A DNA stretch of 64,000 nt, taken from contig JABAKD010000017.1 of assembly GCA_012845835.1 (NCBI GenBank), positions 2,417,001-2,481,000 of the forward strand. Direction: 5' to 3'. The notes beneath the pieces are model-generated. The model worked only from the letters and a program-made list of their open reading frames with translations. It ran no database searches and was not told the DNA's origin. Below are positions 10,526 to 22,746 of this stretch, one piece after another; the first letter of the stretch is position 1, and every line of letters starts with the position of its first letter. The DNA is from Undaria pinnatifida. Its lineage: Eukaryota > Sar > Phaeophyceae > Laminariales > Alariaceae. Position numbers and translations under genes: made by a program.

Positions 10526-13290
10526 CCCGCACACGTGAACATTTGGGAGATATTTTCCCTTTCTATAGCCAGATCAGCAGTAAGGCACATTGTACATGGT
10601 ACAAAATCTCTGTGGAAACGTACCTGACACTACGTACTACTGCTGTACATGACAAACTACTCGCAACTACGTACTACTGCTGCTGTGCCACCCTGGTAGA
10701 CTACAAGTACAGCAACAGGATCCCGTATCTGGTACTTGACTGAAGGACAAACTATTAATACTTGGAATTAGAGTAAATTACAGGATCATGTTTGAAGTAA
10801 GCAGCAGCACACTACTCGTACAGCAGCATGGTACGTATGGGAAAGTTATTTTAATAGAAACGAACCCTGGTATACGCTGTACTCGTATACCTGGTACTAA
10901 TAATAATGAACAACTGCTGTGGTTTCTGCGCTAACGCGCAACGCTAAGTCAACGCGATGCCAAGATCATTCGACGAAGGAAGGGTCGGTCGAAGCGAATT
11001 TGTTGTTTGGTCATGATATTAGCCCGAAAATAATCCATGAATACCTACGTATACCTGGCACCTACGTACTGGTACGTAACAGGGCTGACGGCGGACATCC
11101 GAACGCAAAACTAAACAAAATGGAGCGGCCACTTGAACACTTATTCTACAGCTGCTGTTTTAAATATATTTTCCACCCGATCAGGCAAAGTTGCGCACCA
11201 TACATAGCGGTAAATGCTGAAGTCTTAACGCTAAATGCTGAATCTCAGCATCGTAATAGCGTATCACGAATTAAAGCATACTTTAGTGTTGCGGACCATA
11301 CCGCTGAATGCTGCAGTCTCAGGATCGACGTAAGACACATTCCCAAAAGCTAGCTTCGAGCGGCTCGTCGCGTCGAGCAAACGTATCTCGTTATACAACT
11401 ACAGAAGGTACTCACGAAACATTCATTAGACGTTGAGAGTAGAGGACAGGTAATATCATTAGCCGACGAGCAAGAAACACCCAGCAACACACTGAGGCTC
11501 ACTTTTTTCCGGACGCTACGTACCAGGATGACAGTGTAGGAAACCGAATTAACCCCTGTAGAGCCTAAAATCCCTTCCCCACGCTAATTCCAAGTAATTT
11601 GCCCCCCAAAACGGGTTTCCAATTGTGAAGGCGTTAAGAAACCATGCCCATCCTCAGCGGCGGGCGCCCCACAATGCGCTGCCAGGCATATCATAGCCGG
11701 TGCTCAAGGTTATCGTTACGCAAAGGTTTCAGCCTTGTTCAGGATAGGCATTTCTTGTAGGCGGGGGCGTACTGCTGTGCAAGCTGCAGCTACAGCAGTA
11801 GGAAAAAAGCGCATTACGAAAAGAGTTACAACAACTCTCACTAACGTGTATTGAAAAAAATGAAAAAAACTAACGTGCACATACCTTGTGCCTGGTATGA
11901 GATATGATGGAACGTCAACAGCAGTACTACGTATCAGCAGTGCTATTGTCACTTGTGAGGTTCTCGCAGCGTGAGGGAGGTATCCAAGGAACCCTGGTAA
12001 CAAGCTCTACCTGCTGCTGGAGTAGCAACGGCGACTGCCCGCGGGGACAGCTAGCGCTATCGCTACCACGGGAACTTAAGAACACGCCAACAAACCAGCT
12101 AGATTGCCAACGCAATTGAGTTAAATTGACACACGACGTGTATAACAGTCTGATCAATTTTGCCCCTCTATCCATCGCCAAAATCACCCTACACTATTGC
12201 CAAGTATCATATCATGTCGCCATAACCGCTCACAGCTTCGTCCGACTGCGTTCTGTACCAAAACCCGACACGGCGACCTCGCCCACCGCCCAAGAAAAGC
12301 GTGGGCGACAGAGATCAACATATACCTTGGCCCAGCCCCGACAAAATCGTTGAGATATAATTTACTAACCCGAACCCTAACCCTGAGCCTGACCCCGACC
12401 GCCTAGGAAAATTCTCGGATTGAACACGTGTAAGGGGCTATCCACCATTTTGTCGACGCCGGACCAACTCGTAAACGCTCGCACAAAATTCAGTTTCCCT
12501 GGGCGTTCTTGTTTATGGGGGCGTTTACGAGTGATACAAAAGGCGCTCATTTCCATGCTGCACGTTGATAAATCACGGTTGTTTTCGTTTTTTCTGTCTC
12601 ACAGCATGTGACCACAGAGTTTGTATCTCTCTAGGATGAAGAATCAGCATAGACACTGGGTGTACTGATGTCGTTGGGTAGACAGAACGGTTTAAGGCGA
12701 AGACAATACGCACGTTGTCGGATGATAAACATGTCAAGAACAATCGCTGTCGCCGCAACGGCCCTCGCTCGCTCACCTCTGAAGTGAGCGACACTCCCGC
12801 TCCGCTCAGGACGCCCTCGTCGGACGTCGACCCGTGGCCAGACTCAGAGCTCTATCGAGGGCGGACCAGAGCCCAACGGCAAGCGCATGGTAACGCAAGA
12901 GTGAGCGCGAGGAACAGACAGAGGGGTTGGTTTTCAAACCATCAACTACTGAACATGATTGCTGTCATTTAATACTGCAGATATTTATTTGTTCATGTTC
13001 ATCCTGTCAACATCCATGGCAGCCGTATATCTCCAAATAATAATACACCTACAAAAGCTGACGCTTTTCAATTTGTATCAAAAACGAGCGGCCGGCATAT
13101 CACGCGGCTTGCAAAGATGGCTGTCGACCCTTAGACTCATCGAACTCACAGCTGACGCAATTAAAACACTCCTATACCAAAACTGCCTACCCGATTACAA
13201 GTAGTTTGAAACGATCTGTGACAAAAAATTTGGCGGGGGGGGGGGGGGGGGGGGGCTCCTCACTCGAGATCTACACTATTGATAGTATAC
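10526..13290. other. Stretch without recognisable gene
   Basis: Several short open frames on both strands, the longest about 140 codons at 10919-11353, but none shows a family motif or a convincing splice pattern. The words 'cctggtac' and 'actactgctgt' recur here and elsewhere in the window. A short telomere-like tract (CCGAACCCTAACCCTGAG) is at about 12369-12386 and a poly-G run at about 13233-13254. Confidence 0.55.
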
Positions 13291-13299
13291 CCCTCTGAC

Positions 13300-13482
13300 G
13301 CGAAAACTGATTTTAGGTAAAAGAAAAAATGCAAACCGATTAACAAACCCATGGCCACGGATATACAAACCAGTAACAATGAAAAATAAGGGCGACAATC
13401 CGACCACTTTCGGGTTAAGGAGCCCCGATCATTCAGAAAACATTTTCGCTGAAAAACGCCTACTTTATCGTAGCACGCGAGA
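13300..13482 (-). mobile_element. MITE family 1, partial copy
   Basis: Reverse-orientation copy that keeps 'gggttaaggagccccg', 'cattcagaaaacatttt' and the terminal TATCGTAGCACGCG at about 13467-13480. The opposite end is lost. Another family-1 end (TATCGTAGCACGCGTG) follows at 13727-13742, on the far side of the family-3 MITE. Confidence 0.7.
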
Positions 13483-13514
13483 CCTGGTATTTTCGAAACC
13501 TATACCAAAATCCC

Positions 13515-13690
13515 AGTAGAGCTTACCACTTTCTCGACAACATGGTTGACGCACATTGTGTACGAGACGAAGGGGGTTTCACCGTACATTGGTTGGTTGC
13601 GTTTCATTCGGTTAGGGATATAGGGTGCATAAAATTTAATAGAGTTAGAGTATGTCAAACCATGTTGTCGAAAAAAAAGCGGTAAGGTAC
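13515..13690. mobile_element. MITE family 3 with long terminal inverted repeats
   Basis: About 175 bp. The left end (13521-13550) reads GCTTACCACTTTCTCGACAA then catggttgac; the right end (13654-13688) is its imperfect complement ('gtcaaaccatgttgtcg' then 'gcggtaaggt'), giving inverted repeats of about 30 bp. A second copy lies at 42378-42545. It sits between two family-1 ends. No coding capacity. Confidence 0.8.
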
Positions 13691-14735
13691 CCCCCCCAAA
13701 ACTCACCAGTTTTCTTGCTTTACTTTATCGTAGCACGCGTGACCCAGCATTTTCGTACCTATAGAAAAAACGCCAGTTTTTTTGCTTGCCCTGCGCGTTA
13801 CCCGCGCCCCGTCACCTGAGGAGCCAATCAGCATACAGCAGGTACCGGGGCACGACACCGGCACAACCTTCCTACCCGCACACTACCCGATACACACTTG
13901 CTACCAGTGTGTGTTGTCTTTGCCTTGAACCGTTATTACTACCCAACGACATCAGTACACCCAGAGTCCGTGCTAATTCTTCATCCTCGAGAGATACAAA
14001 TTCTGTGGTCACAGATTGTGAAAAGAGAGTAAACCAAACAGCAGACGCAATTCATCAAAGTGAAGCAAGTGAAGTGCTAGCGTAACGGGTACGAGAACAC
14101 AACAAAACAAGCCAGGCCCTAAAAATAAAAGCGATAACAAAGAAAAGAAGAATAGAACAAAAAAAAAAGAAAGCAAAACAAACTACAGGTGCCAGTATAC
14201 CGGTAAAAAACAGTATTTTCGCATCAATAGAACCTCCGATTAATATTTTTGCCCTTTGCTCTTGTTTCCGCCCTTCGTCGTTCGACGAGCCTATCTATCT
14301 AAACAGATACTGGTACATGATAAGACCTCTATACCGAGATGAAAAAGTATCTTTTTGCAAACTTTTGGTATAAACTCAAACTCCCTACCATCGTATGGTA
14401 CCAGACAAAAAACCCGTATTCCTTATCAACACAAATCGCCAAAACAAAAATTCGCCGAACGCCTTACCCGTCCTTCATCGCCCGAAGATCCTCCCACCGC
14501 CGCGGATGCAGTCCCAGGCAGCGAACGGGTCTGCGGCTTGTCAACAACTTCGCCTGTCGCCAGCGCCCTGTCCCAAGCGACCGACAACATGGCGTGGCGT
14601 GGGGTGCTATGGGGTGGGATCGGACGGAGTTTGCCGTATCAGAAACCCTAACCTGCCAGAGACAAAACAAAACTACTGCCCGTAGATAAAACACAACTAT
14701 GGGAACTAACCCTGCCGGAAGACAACTTATCTCAC

Positions 14736-17700
14736 CGTTCTTGGCAGACACCATCCAGCATGTGGATCAGGTCGTCCTCGTCCCCTCCCCCCGCATCCGC
14801 CTCCACCAGTGCCGAATCACCCTCGTCCACGACCGAGTTCTGCCCTGAAGACGCTGCGCGAGACAGCGCGCGCCTCTCCCCCGCGACCTTTGCGACGGCA
14901 GAAGCAGCACCGACAGCAGCAGCAGCAGCAGCAGCGGCAGCCGACGAAGAAGAAGCGGGAGCGGCCGAAGCAGAAGCACTAGCCGAAGACGGCCGCCCCG
15001 CGGCACTCGACCGCGCCATCACTCCACCACCCGAAACACCTGCCGGGAGGTCGACATCGCGTTCTCCCACTCCACTCCCCCCGTCCACGTGGCCGGAGCC
15101 GTAGTTGCTGCCACCGTCCAAGCCCCCGCCACCACCACCGCCACCGGGCATGTTGCCAACACCGGCCAATACGCCACCCCAGCTCCCCAAGCTTTCCGTG
15201 CGGCGGCGGCGCTCATCAAAAGAAGCCATGCGGCAATGCCGAGGCGGCGCCGGGGGCGGCATCCGGGACAGAGCGTTACCCTTGCCGTTCCCACGGCCAC
15301 CACCCCCGCCACCACCCCGGCCACCCCCTCCGCGTCCAACGCCTCCACGGCATAAAGCGTCATCCCCACTGTCGGAGTTAGCACGGAACGCCGGCACCTG
15401 TTCGTCGCCATTCACAGCGTGGATGTCTGGAGCGCTGAGATTGTGCGATGATCCCCTGGCGCCCACGGAACCTGCAACGCTGCCGCTGCTGCCCATCTTG
15501 TACTGTCGCAGAGAAAGACGTCTTGCCCTGCCGTGCCCGTGGCCGAGGACCTTCCGGATTTCGTGGTTCCCACCAACTCGGAATGGGTCCCCTACAGAAG
15601 ATGAAAGGCGGAGAAAAGGTGGGGTTGGGTTGTTAGCTAAGTCGGAAATAAGGTGGGTACAGGTGGAGGATGTGGGTGGACGAGGGGGGGGGGGGAGGGG
15701 GGGGGTACTCATTTCATGCATTGTCCAAGTCTTAAGACCGTAGACCCTCGCATGCCGGGACGGAGCACGTCGGGTTGTCACCGACCAGGCAGGCATTGCG
15801 CGAACCAAGCATGAAGCGCCGTGAGATGTCCGGCGAGTCACAAGGGGCGGGGGGACAATGACAAGATAGGACTTGTCTAGCTCGTTGGTTGTACGTTTTC
15901 AAGCAAGAAAAAATAAAAGCAGGCAACGAGGAAACAAAAAGAAAAAAAGAAAGCGTTCACGAGATAAAAAACGTAAAAACGTAGACAAAAATAAAAAAAC
16001 ACTCAAGAAGACAACACGACAACAAGGAAAAACGAGGAGACAAAACTAACAAAGAAAAAAAGGGAAACGAAAAAAAATGTCGCGCATGCATTACCTCAGG
16101 CCAACACACTCCCAAGTTTCGCTCGCCACGCAGCACGCAGCAGTAAGCAAGCCGACGAAAGGAACGAAACGCGCACGCCCGCGCGGCCGCAGCACAGCTT
16201 TACAAGAAAATATATAAAACAACCAGGGTTTTCCAAGGGTCGGACCCCTTCTCGCGCGTCGGATCGTGTCAGGGTGACCCCTGCCCGACCCGAGATATTT
16301 TACCACCTCCTGACTAGCCCCTTGACCGACGGCAATTTTTCAATATTTTGCCTATTGACTCACGCCAAACTACTAGGTTTTAGTGTGGAACAATCGGCTT
16401 TACACTCCTGACCGCTGGACGTGTGTCAGAAGACGGCACTTTGACCCCTTGATCGACGGAAAGTTGCCAATAATTTGCCTTGACTGACGCAAAACTACTA
16501 GGTTTTAGTGTCGAATGATCGGTTGTACGCCCCTGACCGCTGGACGTGTGTATAAGGAGACGGCACTTTGACCCCTTGATCGACGTTAATCTTCCAATAA
16601 CTTGCCTTCAGTTACGCCAAAACTACTATATTTTAGTGTGGAATGATCGGTTTCACACCCTCGACCGCTGGACGTGCGTGTCAGGGCGCGACCCGACTCG
16701 ATCCGTGATATTTCCAACACCTCCTGACCCGACCCGACGCGACCCACGGGTTTTTGAAGTACCTCCTGAAACAACCCGCGGACCCGGTCATAACCCGTGA
16801 AAAGCATTGAAATACACCGCTCTAACCATAACTGAAAAAAATATCCATACAATTTCCAATACACATATGTCCCCAAAAGCGTGGGTGTAGTTCAAAAGGG
16901 GGTTAATCCCTTTAGAGCCTCAAAGCCCCTCCCTATACTAACTGCAAGTAGATTCGTAAAAAAAAAGGTTTCCCGTTGCGAGGGCGTTAACCCATTTCCA
17001 ATTCCTCAAATTATACTACTCTAACTCCAAGTGTTATGTCCCCATGTCGGGACTGCGGTGCTACATTGGTTCAACCCACATTTGGACCGTGGCTCAAAAA
17101 GCAAGGAAGAAAAAAAAACACCGAAGACACGCTTTTTTTCCCGCGATCACAGGAAAAAAAAACACCGAAGACACGCTTTTCGACTCCCGCGATCACAAGA
17201 AAAAAAAACACCGTACGACACGTTTTTTTCCCGCGATCACAAGAAAAAAAACAAAAACAAAAAACACACAAAAAAAACAAACATAACAAAACGCACCTCC
17301 ACGGTTATCACCGTCGACACCCCCATCCCCACCCCCACCCCCGCCTCCGTCAGGGTCACCGCTCCCGCCCCCTCGTCCCCCATCCCCGAATCCATTCCCA
17401 CCGGATTGAATAGCAAAATGCGACCCTCTCCATCCGCAATCATCCTTGTTCTCGATAACGCGAGCGATGATGCTCGCTAGGGAGCGGTGGAAACCGAAGA
17501 GCCATTCATTCATGGCCTCACGTGTCTCCGAGCGAAGGACGAGATCATCTCGGTGGGAGGAGATAACTCGGAAGACGAAGGGACCGATAGTTTCCTGCGC
17601 GTATCATAACAGAGGTATTGAGGGCCATCATTTCGATATCGGAAAACAAAAACTACTGCTGTAAGTTTTCCTAATAAGGGTGTTACCGATTTGCGTATTA

Positions 17701-20700
17701 TGTCGGATTGGAAAACAACAACAACATCAACACCACCACCACCAACAACACCAACAACACCAACACCAACACCAACGCCAACGCTAACACCAACACCAAC
17801 ACCAACACCAACGCCAACACCAACGCCAACACCAACGACAACACCAACACCAACACCAACACCAACGACACCAACGACACCATCAACAACAACAACAACA
17901 ACAATAACGAGTACTGTAGGGGGGGCAGCAATTTTTGGAACATGGACACGTGCTACGATAGAGGTAGCACTTTTACGGGGGGGTTTTGCTGAACAATGGG
18001 GCTTCTTAACATCAATATCGTCGGATTTATTGCGATTCTCGTTTGCGACAAAACATTTTTGTTTACCTCCTAGGCCACCGCTTTTGTCCATCAGGTCCCA
18101 CATACTTTCAGTGTACCTTAGACTGATTCTACGATAGCAATCCCTCAAAACCGGCGATTTTCTTTAACGAACGTTCCATGGCTGCTCGACACCAGGAAGG
18201 ATGCTGTGAAAAAAAGTCAATATTTTTCTGTTTGCAAAGGAAGGGCTATCGAAGTCATCATTCACACCTCTACCATCCTCAGAAGGGAAAAAAAGCACAC
18301 ATCTACCGTAGCAAGCGTCTAGAAGCGCCTTAGCCGGTCTTTGACCCACAAATCGTACAAGATGAAGCACCAAATATACTTCACTTTGTCAAGTTTTTTT
18401 AGGCTGATGTTTGTCTTTTTGTGTTTTTTTCGGCATCAAATCGCGAGAGGGCGTCGACCCAACCTAACCCGAACCCTAACCCGAACCCTAACCCGAACCC
18501 TAACCCCAAACCTAACCATAACCCCAACCCCATCCCTAACCCCAACCCCAACCCTAACCCTAACCCCAACCTTAACCCTAACCCTAACCCTAACCCCAAC
18601 CCTAACCCAGGCTAAGGCTTCCGACCCGAGCGTGGCTCCACAACCCGTTTTGGAAATACTGAGAAAATTGTGCGGGCCGCCTCAAAAATCAAAACATATT
18701 TGGCACTATATCTGGCATGATTTGTGGGTTGAAAACATCGCAAAGGCTACCGCGCGTCTATGTACCATGTATTTCAGTGGATCAGGGCCAATCGTGCGAG
18801 TGGCTGCCCTACCGCTCTCCTATTTTCCGGACTACGCCGGCATCGCAACGGTTGCTTCGCTGCTCGGAACGAAAATGAGACCCGCTTCGTAGGTAGCTAG
18901 TATGATACCCCCGTACCGTAACCTTCGCGTATAGATCGACGAGCGCGCGTTGTAGGAGAAACAGCAGACAAAACCGCAACACCATACTGCGTACCTCGGT
19001 CCGAACAGCCTCGACGCAATCGAGCGACAGCTGGCGCTGCGAGCTGGGATGGTGATGCACCTGGAGGTCCGCTTCCGAGCGGTAAGCCTCAGCCTCATCT
19101 TGATCATGGAAGTAGGACAGGTGGCCATCCTGAGTATGATACAAACGCGGCGGCGGGGGGCGGCCGCAAACGTAAACATACGCGAGTATCTGGAACCATG
19201 TGTCAAATTGGAAACCCCGAACGGAGGCAGTTCTTACTGTCTCACTGCTGCAAAAAAGTCATATTTGAATTCCCAGTGCAACGTCCAAGGCTGTTAGCCT
19301 TCCCAATACTGCTACTGCAAAGACCGAACAAACCAATCAATTGAACATTACAAAACATTAATAACATTATCAGTAGTAGAAATAACAACAACAGGAATAA
19401 GAATTAAAAGAAAAAAACATAAGACCGACCAGCCAGCCAACAAACAACCACAAAACCAACCAACTAACCAATCACCAACTAACCAATCACCAACCAACCA
19501 ACCAACCAACCAACCAACCAGCTGAGTATAATTAGAAGTACTGAAAAAACACACGCAACCAATCAATTCAACCAAGCAGCCAACTACCACCCAAGCACAC
19601 ACAACGAATCAAACAAAAAAAAACAGACAACCGACCAACTACCAATTCACCAGAAGAGGTGTCCGCCTAATTGTCAAAGACGGGGGCGTCTTTTTTATTA
19701 TTTAAACCAACAAACACACCGAAAAACTCCACCAACCAACCAAACAACCGCCCGACCAACCAACTAACTCAGCAGAGCTCACCACTCACCCACATATTCG
19801 AGAAAACCCATTAATTGGTCGATTGATAAATCGGGATGTTTCAATGGTCAACACACGCACATACACAAGAAAAATCTGGACCATGCGAGCTACTCTCCGA
19901 GCAACCCTCAGCCACGCGACCAACCTTGAGCAAGAACCACCGTCTTCGCCAAGTTCCTGTTGTTCTACTTTGTCTTAGCAGATGACCCTCGCAGTGGATC
20001 TGCTTCAGGTGTCTTTCATAACCCTCGAGACTGCGCGGCACGAAGTAACTGCGCGACAGCTGCCGCGATATGGGTTTTCCCTCCTCCACAGCGACTGGGA
20101 TCGGAAGCAGGGGAGGGGGGGCGGCGGGTACTCATTCCATACATTGCCTTAGTCGTATAACCATATGACCATACACCCTCGAATCTCTACCACGTGGGGG
20201 GGGGGGAAGGCAACTATTATTAGTAACGGCATTCAATGGCATGCACTTACACGGATATCGTACGTACTAAGAAAGGAAGGATCTGATATTCAAGGCGGTG
20301 TGTGGGGGGGGAGGAGGGTGTGGCAACTATCAGTCAACTGACACACACAACACACGTATACACGTACACGAAAAGGAGCATTGTATGGTACGAATTCATA
20401 CCAAGAAAAGGAGGATCAGTAGTTTACTGCGTTCATATATACTGCCGCTGTACGTGGTACTGCTGCATGCCGTATGCCACACAACAGCAGTACCACAAAC
20501 ATGCACAAAGCAACAATACGAGGCAACACTATCAAATAGCACCGGTTGTCTTCTCTCTGGGGTTGTGTTGCTAGTGATCGACATTCAGGCTAACGCTGCC
20601 TGCACATTTCAGGATGGCAAACACCTGAAAAATAGCAACAACCACAACACATCAGCGCTAACGCACACCAACGACGCAAAACGCCAGCACCACCAACACC

Positions 20701-20944
20701 AACACTACCGACACCAAAGCCAACACAAACACCACCTGCAACAGTTGCACCAAGACCACCAACACCGACATCACCTAGCACAACACCACCAACACCCACA
20801 CCACCAACATCACCCCCATCACCAACTCACATGAGCGTAACACCGGTCTCCGTATAGCCACCGCTTCAGATCCCTTTCTTTGAACGCCACGCTCATTGCC
20901 GCCGCCAGCAACATCTCGATGTCGTGCCTTCCCTGCCGGAGCAT
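14736..20944 (-). CDS. PH-domain protein (five exons, 3' end not found)
   Basis: Minus-strand gene whose pleckstrin-homology domain, typically a phosphoinositide- or protein-binding module, is split over three exons. Model: 20944-20831 (candidate start ATG at 20944, RWLYGDRCYAH at its end), 20059-19925 (GHLLRQ...GTWRRRWFLLK, strands 1-2), 19129-18995 (DGHLSYFHDQDE), 17594-17297 (FVFRVISS..., then the C-terminal helix with EAMNEWLFGFHRSL), 15591-14736. Phases agree at every junction (0, 0, 0, 1), which strongly supports the middle exons. The acceptor at 20059 and the first exon are the weakest points. The last exon encodes about 285 residues of Gly-, Ser- and poly-Ala-rich sequence ending in DDLIHMLDGVCQER at a good GTGAGA donor in phase 2, so at least one more exon must follow. 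A Gly-rich segment after the PH domain is encoded by CCCCCA-type repeats. Precise subfamily not recognised. Confidence 0.75.
15715..15865 (-). repeat. Dispersed relic shared with 45.0 kb and 20.1 kb
   Basis: On the minus strand this reads like 'cggcgcttc.tgcttggt' and 'tggtcggtga' followed by 'ccgacgtgc'. The plus strand at about 45005-45175 carries the same series of words, and a shorter relative of the inner end ('actcatttcatgcattgtcc') is at about 20128-20165. The translations share the pattern RRT..GAS.LV.AM..WSV. I cannot name the parent element. This copy lies in an intron of the PH gene. Confidence 0.55.
16316..16690. repeat. Tandem repeat, about 125-bp unit, three copies
   Basis: Each unit contains 'gaccccttgatcgacg', 'caataatttgcctt', 'actactaggttttagtg', 'gaatgatcggtt' and 'gaccgctggacgtg'. 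Units are 80-90% alike by eye. They lie in the PH-gene intron next to the second ACCCG-rich block. Confidence 0.8.
17705..17905. repeat. ACCAAC / ACAACA microsatellite
   Basis: Hexamer array based on CAACAC with AACGAC interruptions. It begins after 'tgtcggattggaaaacaacaa', which resembles the degenerate end of the retroposon family that terminates in AAC repeats. Not coding, although several frames are open. Confidence 0.85.
17948..18330 (+). mobile_element. MITE family 1 fragment joined to MITE family 2 fragment
   Basis: A family-1 left end (ACGTGCTACGATAGAGG, 17951-17967) runs through 'cctcctaggcc' to about 18120. There a family-2 left end (GACTGATTCTACGATAGC, about 18121-18138) begins and continues with 'cgattttctttaacgaacg' and 'ggctgctcgacac'. 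The right parts of both are degraded. Lies in an intron of the PH gene. Confidence 0.65.
18466..18612. repeat. Interstitial telomere-like array (CCCTAA variants)
   Basis: About 23 hexamers of CCCTAA with frequent CCCGAA and CCCCAA variants. Shorter tracts of the same type are at about 12369 (CCCTAACCCTGA), 42476-42492 (GGGTTAGGGTTAGGG), 48152-48185 and 59536-59556. Degeneracy shows this is an old internal tract and not a chromosome end. Confidence 0.85.
19430..19525. repeat. CCAA tetramer array
   Basis: Repeated AACC/CCAA units with 'aaccaatcaccaacta' variants, in the intron between PH exons 20059-19925 and 19129-18995. Scattered CCAA words continue to about 19770. Confidence 0.85.
20680..20825. 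repeat. CACCAA microsatellite
   Basis: Degenerate CACCAA/CACCACC array immediately downstream (minus strand) of PH-gene exon 20944-20831. Confidence 0.8.
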
Positions 20945-21304
20945 GTCCAGACCCGCGGTCCTTCTTGACCGCGGAGGATGTACTCGACGAACGCGGCGCG
21001 ATGCCGATCGCGGCCGTCGAGGTTGGGGTGGCGGCCGCGGCGGTGGCGGCCGCGGCTGCGGGTGTTGAAGCACCCACCCCACCGAAGGGTGGTATTCGCA
21101 AACCCGACATATTCGGGCGGGCCGATTAACGTTGTCGTCCTGCGAAGCGAGGGGTGGTACGGCACAGAGAATGGTTGACACAGAGTTCGTACTGTAACGC
21201 AGTACAACCTTGTCATCATGAGATGTGTGGCACAGGTAACTATTGACAGAGAGTTCGTGCTAAGCACGGCACAGAACGAAACAGCACAGCAGAAGCAAAG
21301 CGAA

Positions 21305-22085
21305 ACTCAGGACAGGACAGAGCAGGACAGAGCAGGACAGAGTGGGACAGAGCGGGACAGAGCAGGACAGAGCAGGACAGAGCAGGACAGAGCAGGACAG
21401 AGCAGGACAGAGCAGGACAGAGCAGGACAGAGCAGGACAGAGCAGGACAGGACAGGACAGGACAGGACAGGACAGGACAGGACAGGACAGGACAGGACAG
21501 GACAGGAAAGGAAAGGACAGGACAGGACAGGACAGGACAGGACAGGACAGGACAGGACAGGACAGGACAGGACAGGACAGGACAGGACAGGACAGGACAG
21601 GACAGGACAGGACAGGACAGGACAGGACAGGACAGGACAGGACAGGACAGGACAGGACAGGACAGGACAGGACAGGACAGGACAGGACAGGACAGGACAG
21701 GACAGGACAGGACAGGACAGGACAGGACAGGACAGGACAGGACAGGACAGGACAGGACAGGACAGGACAGGACAGGACAGGACAGGACAGGACAGGACAG
21801 GACAGGACAAGACAAAGCAGGACAAGAGCAGGACACGACAGTACAGGACAGAGCAGGACAGAACAGGACACGGCAGGGCAGGACGGGGCAGAACAGGACA
21901 GGACAGGGCAGCGCAGGGCAGCGCAGCGCAGGGCAGGGCAGGGCAGGGCAGGGCAGGGCAGGGCAGGGCAGGGCAGGGCAGGGCAGGGCAGGGCAGGGCA
22001 GGGCAGGGCAGGGCAGGGCAGGACGGGGCAGGACAGAGCGGGGCAGGACAGAGCGGGGCAGGACAGAGCGGGGCAGGACAGGCTG
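21305..22085. repeat. GGACA pentamer satellite, about 780 bp
   Basis: The longest simple array in the window. A left block of AGAGCAGGAC decamers (about 21310-21447) is followed by a long core of almost perfect GGACA pentamers (about 21447-21808), then a GGGCA block (about 21903-22020), then AGAGCGGGGCAGG higher-order units to 22080. Because the unit is not a multiple of three, all frames repeat with a 15-base period and stay open for about 300 codons on both strands. These frames are artefacts, not proteins. Confidence 0.95.
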
Positions 22086-22329
22086 CGACAGGACGGAGAA
22101 ATATAGAATAGGACGGGGCAAAGCATGACAAATCACAGCAGAACCGAACAAATACAAAAGCACCGGTATTACTAACAGTCAAGAAAGTGAACCCGTTCGG
22201 GCAGTACATGTTGTTAACAGTGTTTTTAGACGAGAAAAAAATGAGAAAACTCTACGAGCGTGTAGTTGTGCGTCTTTTCAAAGCACAGCATCTACGCCCG
22301 CCGAACAAAACCTAGAGCGTTCACAAGCC

Positions 22330-22620
22330 ACACCATCCAAGCACAGGTCAGCCCATAACGTTCGGGTTCGCATTTCGGTTACGGTTCTGGTCGGGGTTAA
22401 CATACGGGTCGGGCAAATCGGTCAACAGGCGTATGATATTTTAGCTTATAGTTGGGTACTACTCGTACCCTACCCAAAGTCGCGGGTAGGCTGGGTACTC
22501 TCGGTACTCTACTCTACCCCACCTCGGGTATACATACCCGAGGTCGGGTAGATACGCTGGCATCTACCCGATACCTGGGTATCTACCCGGTACCCGGCGA
22601 AATGGAGTACTGGTGACGTC
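22330..22620. promoter_or_regulatory. Cluster of GGGTA/TACCC palindromes upstream of a gene
   Basis: About fifteen TACCCG, CGGGTA or GGGTAC words in both orientations within 180 bp (about 22435-22605), including the palindromic run 'cgggtatacatacccg'. They sit 140-310 bp upstream of the ATG at 22747. They may be binding sites or simply hairpin-forming repeat DNA. I see no clear TATA box. Confidence 0.35.
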
Positions 22621-22746
22621 ATATTGCGTGCGCGGGGCATTTCTGCGGGCCTTTTCGCGGCCTGCGATTGAGTACGCGGGTATACTTTCTGCTCTATCCA
22701 CTACTCAGAGTTTCCGAGTATCGCGACCAGGAGAGGTGGGGCAGTC

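Noticed and set aside
18341-18892. 183-codon frame through the telomere-like tract
   Set aside because: Its middle is the CCCTAA array and its ends show no motif; the nearby real coding exon lies on the other strand (19129-18995).
21218-22209. Open frames of about 250-300 codons on both strands with GQDRT / VLSCP repeats
   Set aside because: They are the necessary result of a 5-bp satellite having a 15-base coding period without stops; no non-repetitive domain, and similar length on both strands.
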